Assembly (NCBI RefSeq): GCF_900604355.1
Contig: NZ_UWOE01000001.1
Coordinates: 2,356,001 to 2,420,000 of the forward strand
Direction of reading: 5' to 3'
DNA: 64,000 nt
Source of the DNA: Luxibacter massiliensis
GTDB taxonomy: Bacteria > Bacillota > Clostridia > Lachnospirales > Lachnospiraceae
Part shown: in pieces, positions 43,957 through 53,070 of the stretch
Layout: each line of letters begins with the position of its first letter
Numbering within the stretch: the first letter of the stretch is position 1
Made by a program: the position numbers and the translations under genes
The notes under the pieces: generated by a model
The model's database searches: none
The model's input: only the letters and a program-made list of their open reading frames with translations
Told to the model about the DNA's origin: nothing

Positions 43957-44403
43957 TTATTCCTCTACTTCCACAACCGCAATCGTTGTATCTCCATTTT
44001 TCGCTTTTTCAATAACAGCATCTGCAAGGCGGATAAAATTCCCCCCTGAGGAGCTTGCCCCACTGACCATGTCTATGTTGTCTGTATTTTGGTTCTCCAT
44101 AAGCTGGGATGCATAAGTCCTTGTATATTTATTCGGATAGGTTCCCTGTATGGCATTCATAGTCCGCATATATGCCATATCCCAGGACTTTATAAATCCG
44201 CTGGCATTCTTGGCGTTATATTCCACCGAGACAATCTGATCCTCCATCACACAGATTGTCACATATTCCTTCCAGCCATTATTATATTCAGAAAGTTCTG
44301 CCGTGTAGTAGCCATCCTGCATCTTTTCCCCATTGCTGCAGGAAACAAGCTGCAGGCACATGAAAACACTGGCCAAAAGTAAAAAGATTCTCTTCTTATT
44401 CAT
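43957..44403 (-). CDS. FMN-binding-domain lipoprotein
   Basis: The 148-residue protein begins with a lipoprotein signal and Cys near residue 22 (LQLVSCSNG). It has an FMN-binding-type domain with DGYYTAELSEY, the YN-K-ASGFIKSWDM region and VSGASSSGGNF near the C-terminus. The last motif resembles the site where ApbE attaches FMN (SGAT/S-x-T/S). It may carry covalent flavin outside the membrane, in electron transfer or as a redox sensor. It starts five bases after a chemoreceptor gene, so the two are co-expressed. Confidence 0.75.
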   Translation of the reverse strand: MNKKRIFLLLASVFMCLQLVSCSNGEKMQDGYYTAELSEYNNGWKEYVTICVMEDQIVSVEYNAKNASGFIKSWDMAYMRTMNAIQGTYPNKYTRTYASQLMENQNTDNIDMVSGASSSGGNFIRLADAVIEKAKNGDTTIAVVEVEE

Positions 44404-44408
44404 TTCGT

Positions 44409-46361
44409 CTATTCCTCCCTCAGCCTGAATCTTCCAGACATACTCTGCAGCTTTTGAGCCTGTTGGTTCAGCTTCTGGCTGGCAGTGGCGCTCTCAAAGC
44501 TGGCATGCAAGTTTTGCTCAGCCAAATCCCGTATCTGGGTTATCTGGCCCGCCATGTTTTCCAGAGACTGCTTCTGTACTGAGACGCTCCCCTCAAGCTG
44601 TTTTGTAATCGCAGACATCTGGTTGGACACCTCCTCAATATCGTGGAAGGATTCCGCCACTTTCTTAGCATACTCTGTGCCCCGCTCAATGGCCTGGAGG
44701 GAACTGTCTATCATGCCAGATGTACGCTTGGATGACTCAGCGCTCTGGGCCGCAAGATTTCTCACTTCCATGGCCACAATTGCGAAACCGCCCCCGGCGG
44801 CCCCTGCCCTGGCGGCTTCCACCGATGCGTTTAGGGCCAGGATGTTGGTCTGGAAAGCAATGTCCTCAAGAAACTTGTTAATCTTAGTGATTTCCACGGA
44901 GTTCCTGTTAATATCCTCCATAGCCTGCAGGAGGTTGCTCATATTCTCATCCCCCTTGTCCATGCTCTCCTTTGCCTTTCCCATCAAGCTTCCCGCAAGT
45001 TTTGTGTTGTCGTCCACTTCCAGTATATTCTGCCCAATGGCCTCTGTCTCCCCGGACAGGACATTCAGGGAATCTGCCTGCTGTGTGGACCCATTGTGTA
45101 CCTGCTGTGCACCGCCTGAAACCACATGAGCCGTCATAAGCACTTCCTCCGATGAATGCTTAATTGATTTTAGCATTAGGTTCAGCGCTTCTATAATCTT
45201 ATTCAGGGACTCTTTCATCTCAACGAAATCCCCGTGGAAAGTCCCCTTTACTTCTACTTTAAAATTGCCTCCTGACATATTCCCCAGAATACTGGACAGC
45301 TCTGATATGTATCCATTAATACTAGTAACCGTGTCACTCAGCGCATAGGAGAGCACTTCCGTCTCATCGCCGGTCTTGATGACCTCAGTGGGAGCCTTTA
45401 AATCTCCCTGGGCCAGCAGTCCAATACGCTCTGTCACTCCTTTCAGGGATTTCTGAATCCTGGAAGCAAATCTAAGAGTCATTCCCCCTGCCAGGATAAG
45501 CAGAACCAGCGTAATTGCCACACTGAGTAAAATACTTGCGTTGGCCGGCCCCATAAAGTCACTGCGGGGAACTAAAATAGTAAGATACCAGTTTGTGCCG
45601 TTTATAGGGGCATAGCTTACCAAATCTACAGAACCAGATGCCTCCATGGTCTCCACCCCTGTCTCCCCTGACACCACTTTTTCTGCAATATCCTCTGACT
45701 GAAGGCTGTCTGCCAGGCTTGTATTCTCTTCCACGAGCTTTGTATCCCGGTTCCCCATGACCTGCCCCTCCTGGCTGACAATAAATGCCTTCCCATTGGC
45801 GCTCAGGTTAATATTACTCAGGACATCGTTCAAGACATCATATTTATAACTGCCCACCAGATAATATAGTATCTCGCCGTCGGACAGAACCGGCATACCA
45901 ATGGCAAGCTCCAGTCCATTGGAGGAGGAGGCCACATCATCAATCACAAGATTTTGGGTCTCGCCCATCTGTGCAAACATTTTCCGCCCCGAAATTGCTG
46001 CCGGGCAATTCTCGTCCCCTAAATACAGCTGCCCTCCTGCATCATACAAACCCAGCCACATAAACTCAATCCCTGTCTGCGCCTTGTCCAGCACAGCCTT
46101 TTTCTCCTCCAGGCTGCTCCGGGGGTTTGTAAATGCATCGTTGTCCCCAATCATAAAAATCCTGTCTGAAAGCATGTGCATATTCCCTTCTATGCTCTGA
46201 GACGCAGTCTTAATCATAGATGGAAGGATATCTGTCAATATCTTATCCGTCAATGATTTCATGGATACTGCCATGACTGAGACAAGAATGACTGCCAGTA
46301 CCACAACGATAGTTATTGTATTGAGCAGTATTTTTTTGTTGATATTCCGCTTTACTTTCAC
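44409..46361 (-). CDS. Methyl-accepting chemotaxis protein (Cache sensor)
   Basis: The 650-residue protein has two transmembrane helices (about residues 10-32 and 275-297) around a Cache sensor domain (TGIEFMWLGLYDAGGQLYLGDE; GLELAIGMPVLSDGEILYYLVGSYK). HAMP and a signalling domain follow, with tip ILALNASVEAARAGAAGGGFAIVA. It is unrelated in its sensor to the chemoreceptor at 38.5 kb. It is co-transcribed with the FMN-binding lipoprotein, which might act as its binding-protein partner. A good promoter lies 40 bases upstream. Confidence 0.93.
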   Translation of the reverse strand: MKVKRNINKKILLNTITIVVVLAVILVSVMAVSMKSLTDKILTDILPSMIKTASQSIEGNMHMLSDRIFMIGDNDAFTNPRSSLEEKKAVLDKAQTGIEFMWLGLYDAGGQLYLGDENCPAAISGRKMFAQMGETQNLVIDDVASSSNGLELAIGMPVLSDGEILYYLVGSYKYDVLNDVLSNINLSANGKAFIVSQEGQVMGNRDTKLVEENTSLADSLQSEDIAEKVVSGETGVETMEASGSVDLVSYAPINGTNWYLTILVPRSDFMGPANASILLSVAITLVLLILAGGMTLRFASRIQKSLKGVTERIGLLAQGDLKAPTEVIKTGDETEVLSYALSDTVTSINGYISELSSILGNMSGGNFKVEVKGTFHGDFVEMKESLNKIIEALNLMLKSIKHSSEEVLMTAHVVSGGAQQVHNGSTQQADSLNVLSGETEAIGQNILEVDDNTKLAGSLMGKAKESMDKGDENMSNLLQAMEDINRNSVEITKINKFLEDIAFQTNILALNASVEAARAGAAGGGFAIVAMEVRNLAAQSAESSKRTSGMIDSSLQAIERGTEYAKKVAESFHDIEEVSNQMSAITKQLEGSVSVQKQSLENMAGQITQIRDLAEQNLHASFESATASQKLNQQAQKLQSMSGRFRLREE

Positions 46362-46400
46362 ACCCTTTTCCTCCTCGTCTGAATAAATAGCATTATTTCT

Positions 46401-46429
46401 ATAATACTACATATATTTTCAACGTACAA
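46401..46429 (-). promoter_or_regulatory. Promoter of the chemoreceptor/FMN-lipoprotein operon
   Basis: TTGTAC (46424-46429) and TATTAT (46401-46406) on the minus strand have 17-base spacing, with a GAGGAGG site before the start at 46361. Confidence 0.65.
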
Positions 46430-46453
46430 GAATAATTATGCAAAAACCAAAGA

Positions 46454-46580
46454 CCCCGATGCAAGCATTCGGGGCGTCAAACTAGCAGCCATGCAGGCAC
46501 CGGGGTAGTAGATCCCCGCGGCAGCCCCCAAATGGACATGTAAGCATGTCCCCTTGGCTCGTTGCCCGCGGGAGTAAAAT
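46454..46580 (+). repeat. Dispersed structured repeat, copy A (full length)
   Basis: The copy starts CCCCGATGCAAGCAT, contains TCAAACTAGCAGC and GGGGTAGTAGATCCCC, and ends in a hairpin (GGACATG-TAAG-CATGTCC nested in CCAA/TTGG and GGCA/TGCC) plus GCCCGCGGGA. Copy B at 53071 matches over the full length and copy C at 57659 over the first 60 bases. It lies after the NSS transporter stop. Confidence 0.85.
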
Positions 46581-46622
46581 ATACAGGACGATAAACTGTT
46601 AAATGCCTGCACAGCAAAAACT

Positions 46623-47999
46623 CTATACCAGCAGCGCCCAGTACCCCTGTATAAAAATAAACAATACAATTAAAGGGAGGATATATGATACGTATATTCT
46701 GGCCCAGGATGGGAATTTAATTCCAATGCCCGCATTAGCCTCTGCCTGGAACTTCTTCCATCCCCAGCCATACTTGCTTGTACAGAACAAAAGGTATACC
46801 AGGCTCCCCAGAGGAAGCAGATTATTGCTGACAAGAAAGTCCTCAAAATCCAGAATATTTTTTGAGCCTCCCATAAAAGTCACGCCGCTTAACAAATTGA
46901 ACCCCAGCACGCACGGCAGAGACAGCACGATGACCGCAGCTATATTATAGGCCACTGCCTTTTTCCTGCTGCATCCTGTCAGGTCCATTGCAAAGGAAAT
47001 AATATTCTCAAACACTGCTATGATCGTGGAGGCTGCCGCAAAGAACATACAGAGGAAAAACAATGTCCCCCAGATCCGCCCTCCTCCCATGGAGTTAAAG
47101 ATATTGGGCAGAGTGATGAATATCAGGCTCGGCCCGCTGTCCGGTTTCACCCCAAAGGCAAAACAGGCAGGGAAGATGATCATCCCTGCAATCAGGGCCA
47201 CACATGTATCCAACACAGTGACGCAGATGGCCTCGCCTGCCAGAGAACGCTTTTTATCAATATAACTCCCAAAAATGGCAATGGCGCCTATTCCCAGGCT
47301 CAGCGTGAAAAATGACTGTCCCATCGCCGCAAAAATAACCTCCATAATGCCGGCATCCTGTACCTTCTGAAAATCCGGGAACAAATAAAAACGGAGTCCC
47401 TCCCCTGCCCCTTCCAAAGTGGCAGAACGTAGGGCAAGAATAATCATCAGGGCGAGGAGGAGGAGCATCATAACCTTTGTCACTTTCTCCACACCTTTTT
47501 GCAGCCCTTTACTGCATATTCCAAAGCACAGTACCACCACCAGAACCATACAGGAAGCCATAAGTAAAGGCTGGGACATCAGCGCGCCAAACTCCTCTTC
47601 CACCTGCCCCGCGCCCATGCCCGTAAACTGACCGGCCGCCATTTTCACAAAATATATAAAAGTCCAGCCTCCAATGGTCGTATAGAACATCATCAGCAGG
47701 TAATTCCCCGCCATAGCGCCATACTTGTACCAGTGCCATTTAGTCCCTGCCGGCTCCAGCCTGTCAAATGAAAGGGCGGCGCTCACCTGGCTGGCCCTTC
47801 CCACGGAAAATTCCATAATCATGATCGGAAGTCCCAGTATTAAAAGGAAAAATAGATAAATCAGGACAAACGCCGCCCCACCATACTGCCCCGTAATATA
47901 CGGGAATCTCCAGACATTGCCCAGGCCAATGGCACATCCCGCTGAAATTAGGATAAATCCCAGCCTGGAACCAAATTTTTCTCTCTTCATACCTTCCAT
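46623..47999 (-). CDS. NSS-family sodium-dependent amino-acid transporter
   Basis: This 458-residue, mostly hydrophobic protein has the neurotransmitter:sodium symporter signature at the N-terminus (AGCAIGLGNVWRFPYITGQYG, quoted in part: GLGNVWRFPY, about residues 22-31), which builds the sodium and substrate site in helix 1. About 11 helices are visible, usual for bacterial members. The likely substrate is an amino acid (LeuT/MhsT/TnaT relatives). It is the last gene of the minus-strand module that starts with the SSS transporter. Confidence 0.9.
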   Translation of the reverse strand: MEGMKREKFGSRLGFILISAGCAIGLGNVWRFPYITGQYGGAAFVLIYLFFLLILGLPIMIMEFSVGRASQVSAALSFDRLEPAGTKWHWYKYGAMAGNYLLMMFYTTIGGWTFIYFVKMAAGQFTGMGAGQVEEEFGALMSQPLLMASCMVLVVVLCFGICSKGLQKGVEKVTKVMMLLLLALMIILALRSATLEGAGEGLRFYLFPDFQKVQDAGIMEVIFAAMGQSFFTLSLGIGAIAIFGSYIDKKRSLAGEAICVTVLDTCVALIAGMIIFPACFAFGVKPDSGPSLIFITLPNIFNSMGGGRIWGTLFFLCMFFAAASTIIAVFENIISFAMDLTGCSRKKAVAYNIAAVIVLSLPCVLGFNLLSGVTFMGGSKNILDFEDFLVSNNLLPLGSLVYLLFCTSKYGWGWKKFQAEANAGIGIKFPSWARIYVSYILPLIVLFIFIQGYWALLV

Positions 48000-48095
48000 A
48001 ACCTTTCTTTTCTAATTTGTGTTTCATCTTAAGGTATGAAGTTTTTTCTGTCAAGTGTAATACAAGGTTAAAAGGACTCCAGGAACATCGTGCCC

Positions 48096-49100
48096 TTAAC
48101 CATTCTTCTCCTTCTCATCGGCATAAAATACATAATCTGGGGCCTCGATTTTCCCGCCATTCCCAAACTCCATGACGATCTTCAGCATTTCTTCCGTACT
48201 TATATAGTAATGGCTGTCCCCGTCTATCCAGCCTGTCTGCATCACACGCACCCCAGCCGCCTTAAGTCGGGTGCATTCCTCCTTAATCTCATCATCTGGA
48301 TATACATCCTTCAAATGGTGCAGGCCAGGCCCATGCTGCTCTAAGAATTTCCAATAAATGTTAGGGCCCTTCACAGGCTGGATCAGCTCAAGTTCCATAT
48401 CCCCCACCCATTTTACAGCACAAATGAAATCAAACCCTTCTGTGATATGTTCTCCCTCCACATAGAAATCCCTGACTTTCTCAGGCGTGAAGTGCCTCAC
48501 ATCCCAGCCGTCAATTCCAAGATAATAGGCATAATTCTGCATGTATTTTTCTACGTCATCTACCACAAGGGCTATCTGGCGTATATTCTGTCTGTGGGCC
48601 ACAGGACGCTCTGCATCCTTTGACGGATATACCTCCTCTGCCTCGCCGATCTTACCGCCATTCCCCAGCTCAAGGGTCAGTCCCAGCTTATCATAAGAAT
48701 TCACATAATAATGGACATCATTGTCAATCCAGCCTGTCTGCGTCACCTCCAGGCCTTTCTCCTCCAGCTCTTTTACATAGGCTGCCAGTTCGTCATCGTC
48801 TGGAATCACAACCTTAAAATGGTGCAGTCCGCTTCCAAATTTCTCCAAATGTTCCCAATAAATATTGGGGCCTTTCAATGGCTGAATCAGCTCATACTCC
48901 ATATCCCCTTCCCATGTAACTGCACAGATAAAATCGAAATCTTCCTGGACAGGCTGCTTACGTACATAGAAATCCCTCACGGTATCTGGGGTAAAATGGC
49001 GCACGTCCCAAGGGCCAATGCCGAAATTCTCCCAATAATTTTTCATTGCTGTATCCAAATCATCCACCAAAATGCAGATTTGTTTAATTGAACCTTTCAT
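48096..49100 (-). CDS. Tandem VOC (glyoxalase-fold) domain protein
   Basis: The 334-residue protein is made of two homologous VOC halves (about residues 1-150 and 170-320). Each has IRQI/IKQI-A/C-LVVDDx, WDVRHFTP, DFICAV-W-GDME, GPNIYW, GLHH and a closing G-GGKI with metal-ligand Glu. The closest known pattern is methylmalonyl-CoA epimerase/4-hydroxyphenylpyruvate dioxygenase-type VOC proteins, in which His and Glu bind a metal. Internal duplication gives a complete active-site pair in one chain. It is six bases downstream of the Gfo/Idh gene, so it probably acts on a product of that oxidoreductase. The reaction is unknown. Confidence 0.8.
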   Translation of the reverse strand: MKGSIKQICILVDDLDTAMKNYWENFGIGPWDVRHFTPDTVRDFYVRKQPVQEDFDFICAVTWEGDMEYELIQPLKGPNIYWEHLEKFGSGLHHFKVVIPDDDELAAYVKELEEKGLEVTQTGWIDNDVHYYVNSYDKLGLTLELGNGGKIGEAEEVYPSKDAERPVAHRQNIRQIALVVDDVEKYMQNYAYYLGIDGWDVRHFTPEKVRDFYVEGEHITEGFDFICAVKWVGDMELELIQPVKGPNIYWKFLEQHGPGLHHLKDVYPDDEIKEECTRLKAAGVRVMQTGWIDGDSHYYISTEEMLKIVMEFGNGGKIEAPDYVFYADEKEKNG

Positions 49101-49105
49101 AACCT

Positions 49106-50101
49106 CTATCTCCTCTCTTCATCTGCTTCATAAAATATTCCCCATTCTTTCCTGGTCTCTTCTATCAGCGCCCCAATCTTCCTGGACTCTTCCCATGTAA
49201 ACTGAGGACTTTCTAATACACCCTCCCTGATGCATTCATGCACTTCCTGTATCTCATACTGGAAGCCAGATGCGGGGTATGTCTCCATATATTTTTCTGT
49301 TGTCCCGTCATTTAAGGTCAGCGTAGATGTGGTGGGGTGCCAGAACTCCGGCCCTATCACAATCCGGCCCTCTTCCCCCACAATTTCTGTCTGGGGATTG
49401 CTGACCTGGTTAAAGGCCCCGCCCAAGAATGCAGCGCCTCCATCCTCATATTCGAGGAGCATATGAAAGCTTTCATCCACTTCCCCATTGGACTTCATCG
49501 TTGAATAGGTGTTCACTGGCCCGTCAGGGAACACCATATATGCCATAGCCAAGGAATATATCCCCACGTCCCGCATGGCCCCTGCCGCATGTTGAATCCC
49601 GCCCTTCCATGGCTGCCAGTCTTCTGGGGCAGGCTTTATGTTAAAGGAGGCATGTACAGCTAACGGCCTGCCAATACGCCCCTTCTCTATCCAGGCCCTG
49701 GCTTCCTTTACAGCCGGAAAACATCTTGTCCACATCCCCTCCATGAGAAATGTCTTTTTATCCTCTGCTTTCTTAAGTACCGCCTCAAGCTGAACCAGAT
49801 TATCTACCATTGGCTTTTCGCTTAAAACCGGGATGCCTCTCTCCAGCGCTTCCATAATATAAGTATAGTGGCAGTCATTGGGGACTGCTATATAAGCTGC
49901 ATCAGGCTTTTCCTTTTCCAACATTTCCCCAAAATCTGTATACGCTTTTCCACAGCCATATTTTTCCGCAAAATGCAGGCCGCTTTCAAAGCTCCTGGAT
50001 GAAACCGCCGCCAGAACCGCATCCTTTACTTCTCCCATCCCTTTTGCAAACTCATTGGCTATATAGCCAGTACCAGCAATCACCCACTTTATCTGATTCA
50101 T
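49106..50101 (-). CDS. Gfo/Idh/MocA-family oxidoreductase
   Basis: The 331-residue protein has an N-terminal Rossmann fold (VIAGTGYIANEFAKG, residues 7-21) and the family motif SEKPM with the catalytic-region Lys (about residue 97). A C-terminal alpha/beta substrate domain follows. It should oxidise or reduce a sugar, inositol or related polyol using NAD(P). It is coupled with the VOC gene downstream and follows the LacI/SSS pair. The promoter TTGACA-17-CATAAT and a pair of AAACGTTT sites lie upstream. Confidence 0.88.
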   Translation of the reverse strand: MNQIKWVIAGTGYIANEFAKGMGEVKDAVLAAVSSRSFESGLHFAEKYGCGKAYTDFGEMLEKEKPDAAYIAVPNDCHYTYIMEALERGIPVLSEKPMVDNLVQLEAVLKKAEDKKTFLMEGMWTRCFPAVKEARAWIEKGRIGRPLAVHASFNIKPAPEDWQPWKGGIQHAAGAMRDVGIYSLAMAYMVFPDGPVNTYSTMKSNGEVDESFHMLLEYEDGGAAFLGGAFNQVSNPQTEIVGEEGRIVIGPEFWHPTTSTLTLNDGTTEKYMETYPASGFQYEIQEVHECIREGVLESPQFTWEESRKIGALIEETRKEWGIFYEADEERR

Positions 50102-50147
50102 AGATATCCTCCTGACTTAATGTATTTTTATTGTCCTGTCTATGAAT

Positions 50148-50176
50148 ATTATGTGCATTTCTACTATATATGTCAA
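50148..50176 (-). promoter_or_regulatory. Promoter of the Gfo/Idh-VOC-NSS unit
   Basis: TTGACA (50171-50176) and CATAAT (50148-50153) on the minus strand have a 17-base spacer. Confidence 0.75.
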
Positions 50177-50222
50177 TATTACTTCCTTATTTTTTATATA
50201 TTTATTACATATACACATTATA

Positions 50223-50264
50223 AAAACGTTTCCATGTAACTATTATGCACAAGGGAAACGTTTT
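50223..50264. promoter_or_regulatory. Paired AAACGTTT operator sites
   Basis: AAAACGTTTCC (50223-50233) and its exact inverse GGAAACGTTTT (50254-50264) have centres exactly 32 bp apart, about three helical turns. They lie about 50 bp upstream of the Gfo/Idh promoter. Each resembles a LacI/CcpA-type site. The LacI protein encoded next door or CcpA could bind here. Confidence 0.6.
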
Positions 50265-50369
50265 CACAAATCAGTAATAATTATTATTTAATTGTCTTTT
50301 TTAAAGCTGCCAGGCGAAAACCGCTGCATATCTGCCCCAACATCTGCCCAGGCGTATTTTTATAATCCC

Positions 50370-51386
50370 TTAAGCCGTACCGCCTTTCTGGAAATAGACA
50401 TCCGTCACCTGATGGTAATCAATGTCTCCCTCTCCCTGAACCAGTTTCATGACTGTATCTACACATTTCTTTGCCAAAAGGGGAATATCCTGGCACACGG
50501 CCGTCACAACCGGAGTCACCATCCGCGTCATATCCGTGCCGTCATATCCCACAATTTTTAACTGCTGAGGGACTTTAATCCCCATGTCTGAAGCAAAATG
50601 ATACAGGGCAATGGCGCCCATGTCTGAGGCAAATATGCCGTCCGCCTCTTTAAGCTCATCTACATACTTCTGCATAAGATCCATATAGTAAGAATAACTG
50701 GTTCGGTTCCACTCCATTTCCAGCGTCCTTACAGAAATATGATAGGCATTCATCACCTTCTCAAATTCTATATATCTGTCATTTGAAGGTGTGTTTACCT
50801 GAAAACAGCCGCCTATCTGGATAACCCTGCGGCATCCCCGGCTGGCCAGATATTCTGCAACCATCTGCCCACCCTTTTTATGGTCCGAGTGAATCAGTGG
50901 TATCCTGGGCCCTAAATCATGGTCCATGCTGACAATCGGCTTATCTATTTCCTTATATACTGTGTCTTCTACCGAAAGCGCCCCTGTAATAATCCCGTCA
51001 ACAATATTGCGCTTCAGCATATCAACATATTCCTTTTCCCTGTCACTGGTTTTAACTGTATTGCACACCATTGTTTTATAGCCGTATTTGTACAGCTCTA
51101 TCTCAACCTGGCGGATGAAGGATGCATAAAAAGGGGTCTGGAAATCAGGTATAATCACTCCTATAATCCCCGACCTCTTTCTGGACAGATTCCGGGCCCG
51201 CTCATTGGGGATAAAATCCAATTCCCTGATAGCGGCCTCAATTCGCTCCCTGGCCTCCTCCGACACATACCCCGTATGATTAATCATCCTAGAGACTGTC
51301 GCTATCCCCACCCCTGCCTGCTCCGCCACATCTTTAATTGTAGTCAAACCAGATCCCTCCTGTTTTTTACTGTCATTTCCATTCAC
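50370..51386 (-). CDS. LacI-family transcriptional regulator
   Basis: The 338-residue protein carries a 16-residue polar N-terminal extension before the LacI helix-turn-helix (TIKDVAEQAGVGIATVSRMI). The hinge (NERARNLSRKRSG) and effector domain are complete. Its start codon overlaps the stop of the SSS transporter gene (ATGA). It is therefore made with the transporter and probably represses that operon, and perhaps the Gfo/Idh unit, in response to the transported compound. Confidence 0.9.
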   Translation of the reverse strand: MNGNDSKKQEGSGLTTIKDVAEQAGVGIATVSRMINHTGYVSEEARERIEAAIRELDFIPNERARNLSRKRSGIIGVIIPDFQTPFYASFIRQVEIELYKYGYKTMVCNTVKTSDREKEYVDMLKRNIVDGIITGALSVEDTVYKEIDKPIVSMDHDLGPRIPLIHSDHKKGGQMVAEYLASRGCRRVIQIGGCFQVNTPSNDRYIEFEKVMNAYHISVRTLEMEWNRTSYSYYMDLMQKYVDELKEADGIFASDMGAIALYHFASDMGIKVPQQLKIVGYDGTDMTRMVTPVVTAVCQDIPLLAKKCVDTVMKLVQGEGDIDYHQVTDVYFQKGGTA

Positions 51387-52909
51387 TCCAGAGAGCGCTT
51401 CTTTGTAATTGTAACTTTTTCATCATAACATGTAAAGATCTCTTCCACCTGTTTTTCCGGGATTCTGGGTGTTATCAGGCTGACGGCAGGTACAATGGCC
51501 AATCCTGCCAGCATAGCCACGGCCCCTGCATTAATAGGGGATTCTATATAACCCATAAACATATTCGATACTGTAATCCCCACACCTGTGATGAAACTGG
51601 CCCACACGGCTGCTTTTGTAACCCGTTTCCAGTACAGTCCGTATAAAAACGGCGCCAAAAAAGCGCCTGCCAGCGCTCCCCAGGAAATCCCCATGAGCTG
51701 GGCTATAAAGGTTGGGGGATCCAGTGCAATGACTACTGAGATAATAATAAAGAAAATGATAAACAGCTGCATGGTAACTACCTGCTTCTTCTCACTCATA
51801 TCCTTTATCACATTATCTTTCAGCAAATCCAGGGTCATAGTTGAGCTGGATGTAAGGACCAGGGAAGACAAGGTTGACATGGATGCAGACAGCACCAGTA
51901 CCACAACCACACCAATCAGTATATCAGGCAGTGTGGAGAGCATAAAGGGGATAATGCTGTCATATACAACGGCCCCTGTTGCCTTATCATAGAGCGCCGG
52001 GTCGTCAAACAGCCTGCCAAACCCGCCCAGAAAATAACACCCGCCTGAAACGACTACTGCAAATAATGTAGAAATCACTGTCCCTGTGTTAATTGCCTTT
52101 TCATCTCTGATCGCATAAAACTTACTGATCATCTGGGGCAGTCCCCAGGTTCCCAGGGAAGTCAGGACCACCACACCCAGAAGATTCACGGGATCCGGAC
52201 CAAAAAATGAGGTGAAGGCTCCCGGCTGCCCCTGTGTCACTGGAACGTCACTGGGCAACTGCGCCATCGTCCCAAGGGCCTCCATGAACCCGCCCCTTCC
52301 GCTTAATACCGCGCCTATCACTGCCACAATTCCAATCAGCATAATGATTCCCTGAATAAAATCATTAATGGCCGTGGCCATATATCCCCCCAAAATCACA
52401 TATACCGCAGTAAATGCCGCCATCACAACTACACAGTAAGCATAGGGAATATGGAATGCCATCTGAAACAGCCTGGAAAGGCCGTTGTACACAGAAGCCG
52501 TATACGGAATCAAGAATATGAACACAATCACCGATGCAGCAATTTTCAAGGACTTACTTCCGTACCGCTCCCCAAAAAACTCCGGCATAGTCCTGGATTT
52601 AAGATGCTGGGACATGACCTTTGTCCTTCTTCCCAGGACCACCCACGCCAAAAGGCTCCCCAGCACTGCATTCCCAATCCCGATCCATGTTGACGCCACT
52701 CCATATTTCCACCCGAACTGCCCGGCATATCCCACAAAAACAACTGCAGAGAAATAAGAAGTCCCATAAGCAAAAGCTGTCAGCCATGGCCCCACAGACC
52801 TCCCTCCCAGTACAAATCCATCTACGTTTCTTGTGTGTTTCCTGGAGTAGATTCCCACACCAACCATCACTGCAAAAAAAACAATCAGCAAAAATAATTT
52901 GACTCCCAT
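51383..52909 (-). CDS. Sodium:solute symporter (SSS family)
   Basis: This 508-residue protein has about 13 hydrophobic segments. The N-terminal VGIYSRKHTRNVDGFVLGGR is typical of SSS proteins, followed by the helix-2 sodium region (AYGTSYFSAVVFVGYAGQFG, about 48-67) and a later LSASMSTLSSLVLTSSSTMT (about 330-350). The second of these contributes the conserved Ser/Thr sodium ligands. It imports a sugar, polyol, carboxylate or amino acid with Na+. The adjacent LacI, oxidoreductase and VOC genes favour a sugar-like or polyol substrate. It is the first gene of its operon, preceded by a near-consensus promoter. Confidence 0.92.
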   Translation of the reverse strand: MGVKLFLLIVFFAVMVGVGIYSRKHTRNVDGFVLGGRSVGPWLTAFAYGTSYFSAVVFVGYAGQFGWKYGVASTWIGIGNAVLGSLLAWVVLGRRTKVMSQHLKSRTMPEFFGERYGSKSLKIAASVIVFIFLIPYTASVYNGLSRLFQMAFHIPYAYCVVVMAAFTAVYVILGGYMATAINDFIQGIIMLIGIVAVIGAVLSGRGGFMEALGTMAQLPSDVPVTQGQPGAFTSFFGPDPVNLLGVVVLTSLGTWGLPQMISKFYAIRDEKAINTGTVISTLFAVVVSGGCYFLGGFGRLFDDPALYDKATGAVVYDSIIPFMLSTLPDILIGVVVVLVLSASMSTLSSLVLTSSSTMTLDLLKDNVIKDMSEKKQVVTMQLFIIFFIIISVVIALDPPTFIAQLMGISWGALAGAFLAPFLYGLYWKRVTKAAVWASFITGVGITVSNMFMGYIESPINAGAVAMLAGLAIVPAVSLITPRIPEKQVEEIFTCYDEKVTITKKRSLE

Positions 52910-52956
52910 CTCTCTTCCTCATTTCTTTTTTTATAGTTCACCCCGGCCTTTTTACT

Positions 52957-53033
52957 AATACGCTTTAAAGCGCAACGCTTTAAAGTATTAAAGTACCGTT
53001 TTTTATCTTACCACATGGAATTATTCCTGTCAA
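52957..53033 (-). promoter_or_regulatory. Promoter and double operator of the SSS-LacI operon
   Basis: On the minus strand TTGACA (53028-53033) and TAAGAT (53005-53010) have 17-base spacing. Just past the start point lie the palindrome CGCTTTAAAGCG (52961-52972) and a second CGCTTTAAAG (52976-52985), inside a larger AATAC/GTATT symmetry. The sites would block elongation or clearance when bound by the LacI protein encoded in this operon. Confidence 0.75.
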
Positions 53034-53070
53034 CCAGGCCTTGCATTCCCCAGCGGCAGGGAGCCGAAGT

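Noticed and set aside
44485..45129. 214-residue plus-strand frame opposite the chemoreceptor gene (and similar frames at 38726-39385, 41080-41889 and 35661-36227)
   Set aside because: These are antisense shadows of well-supported genes, with composition typical of reversed codons and no start signals.
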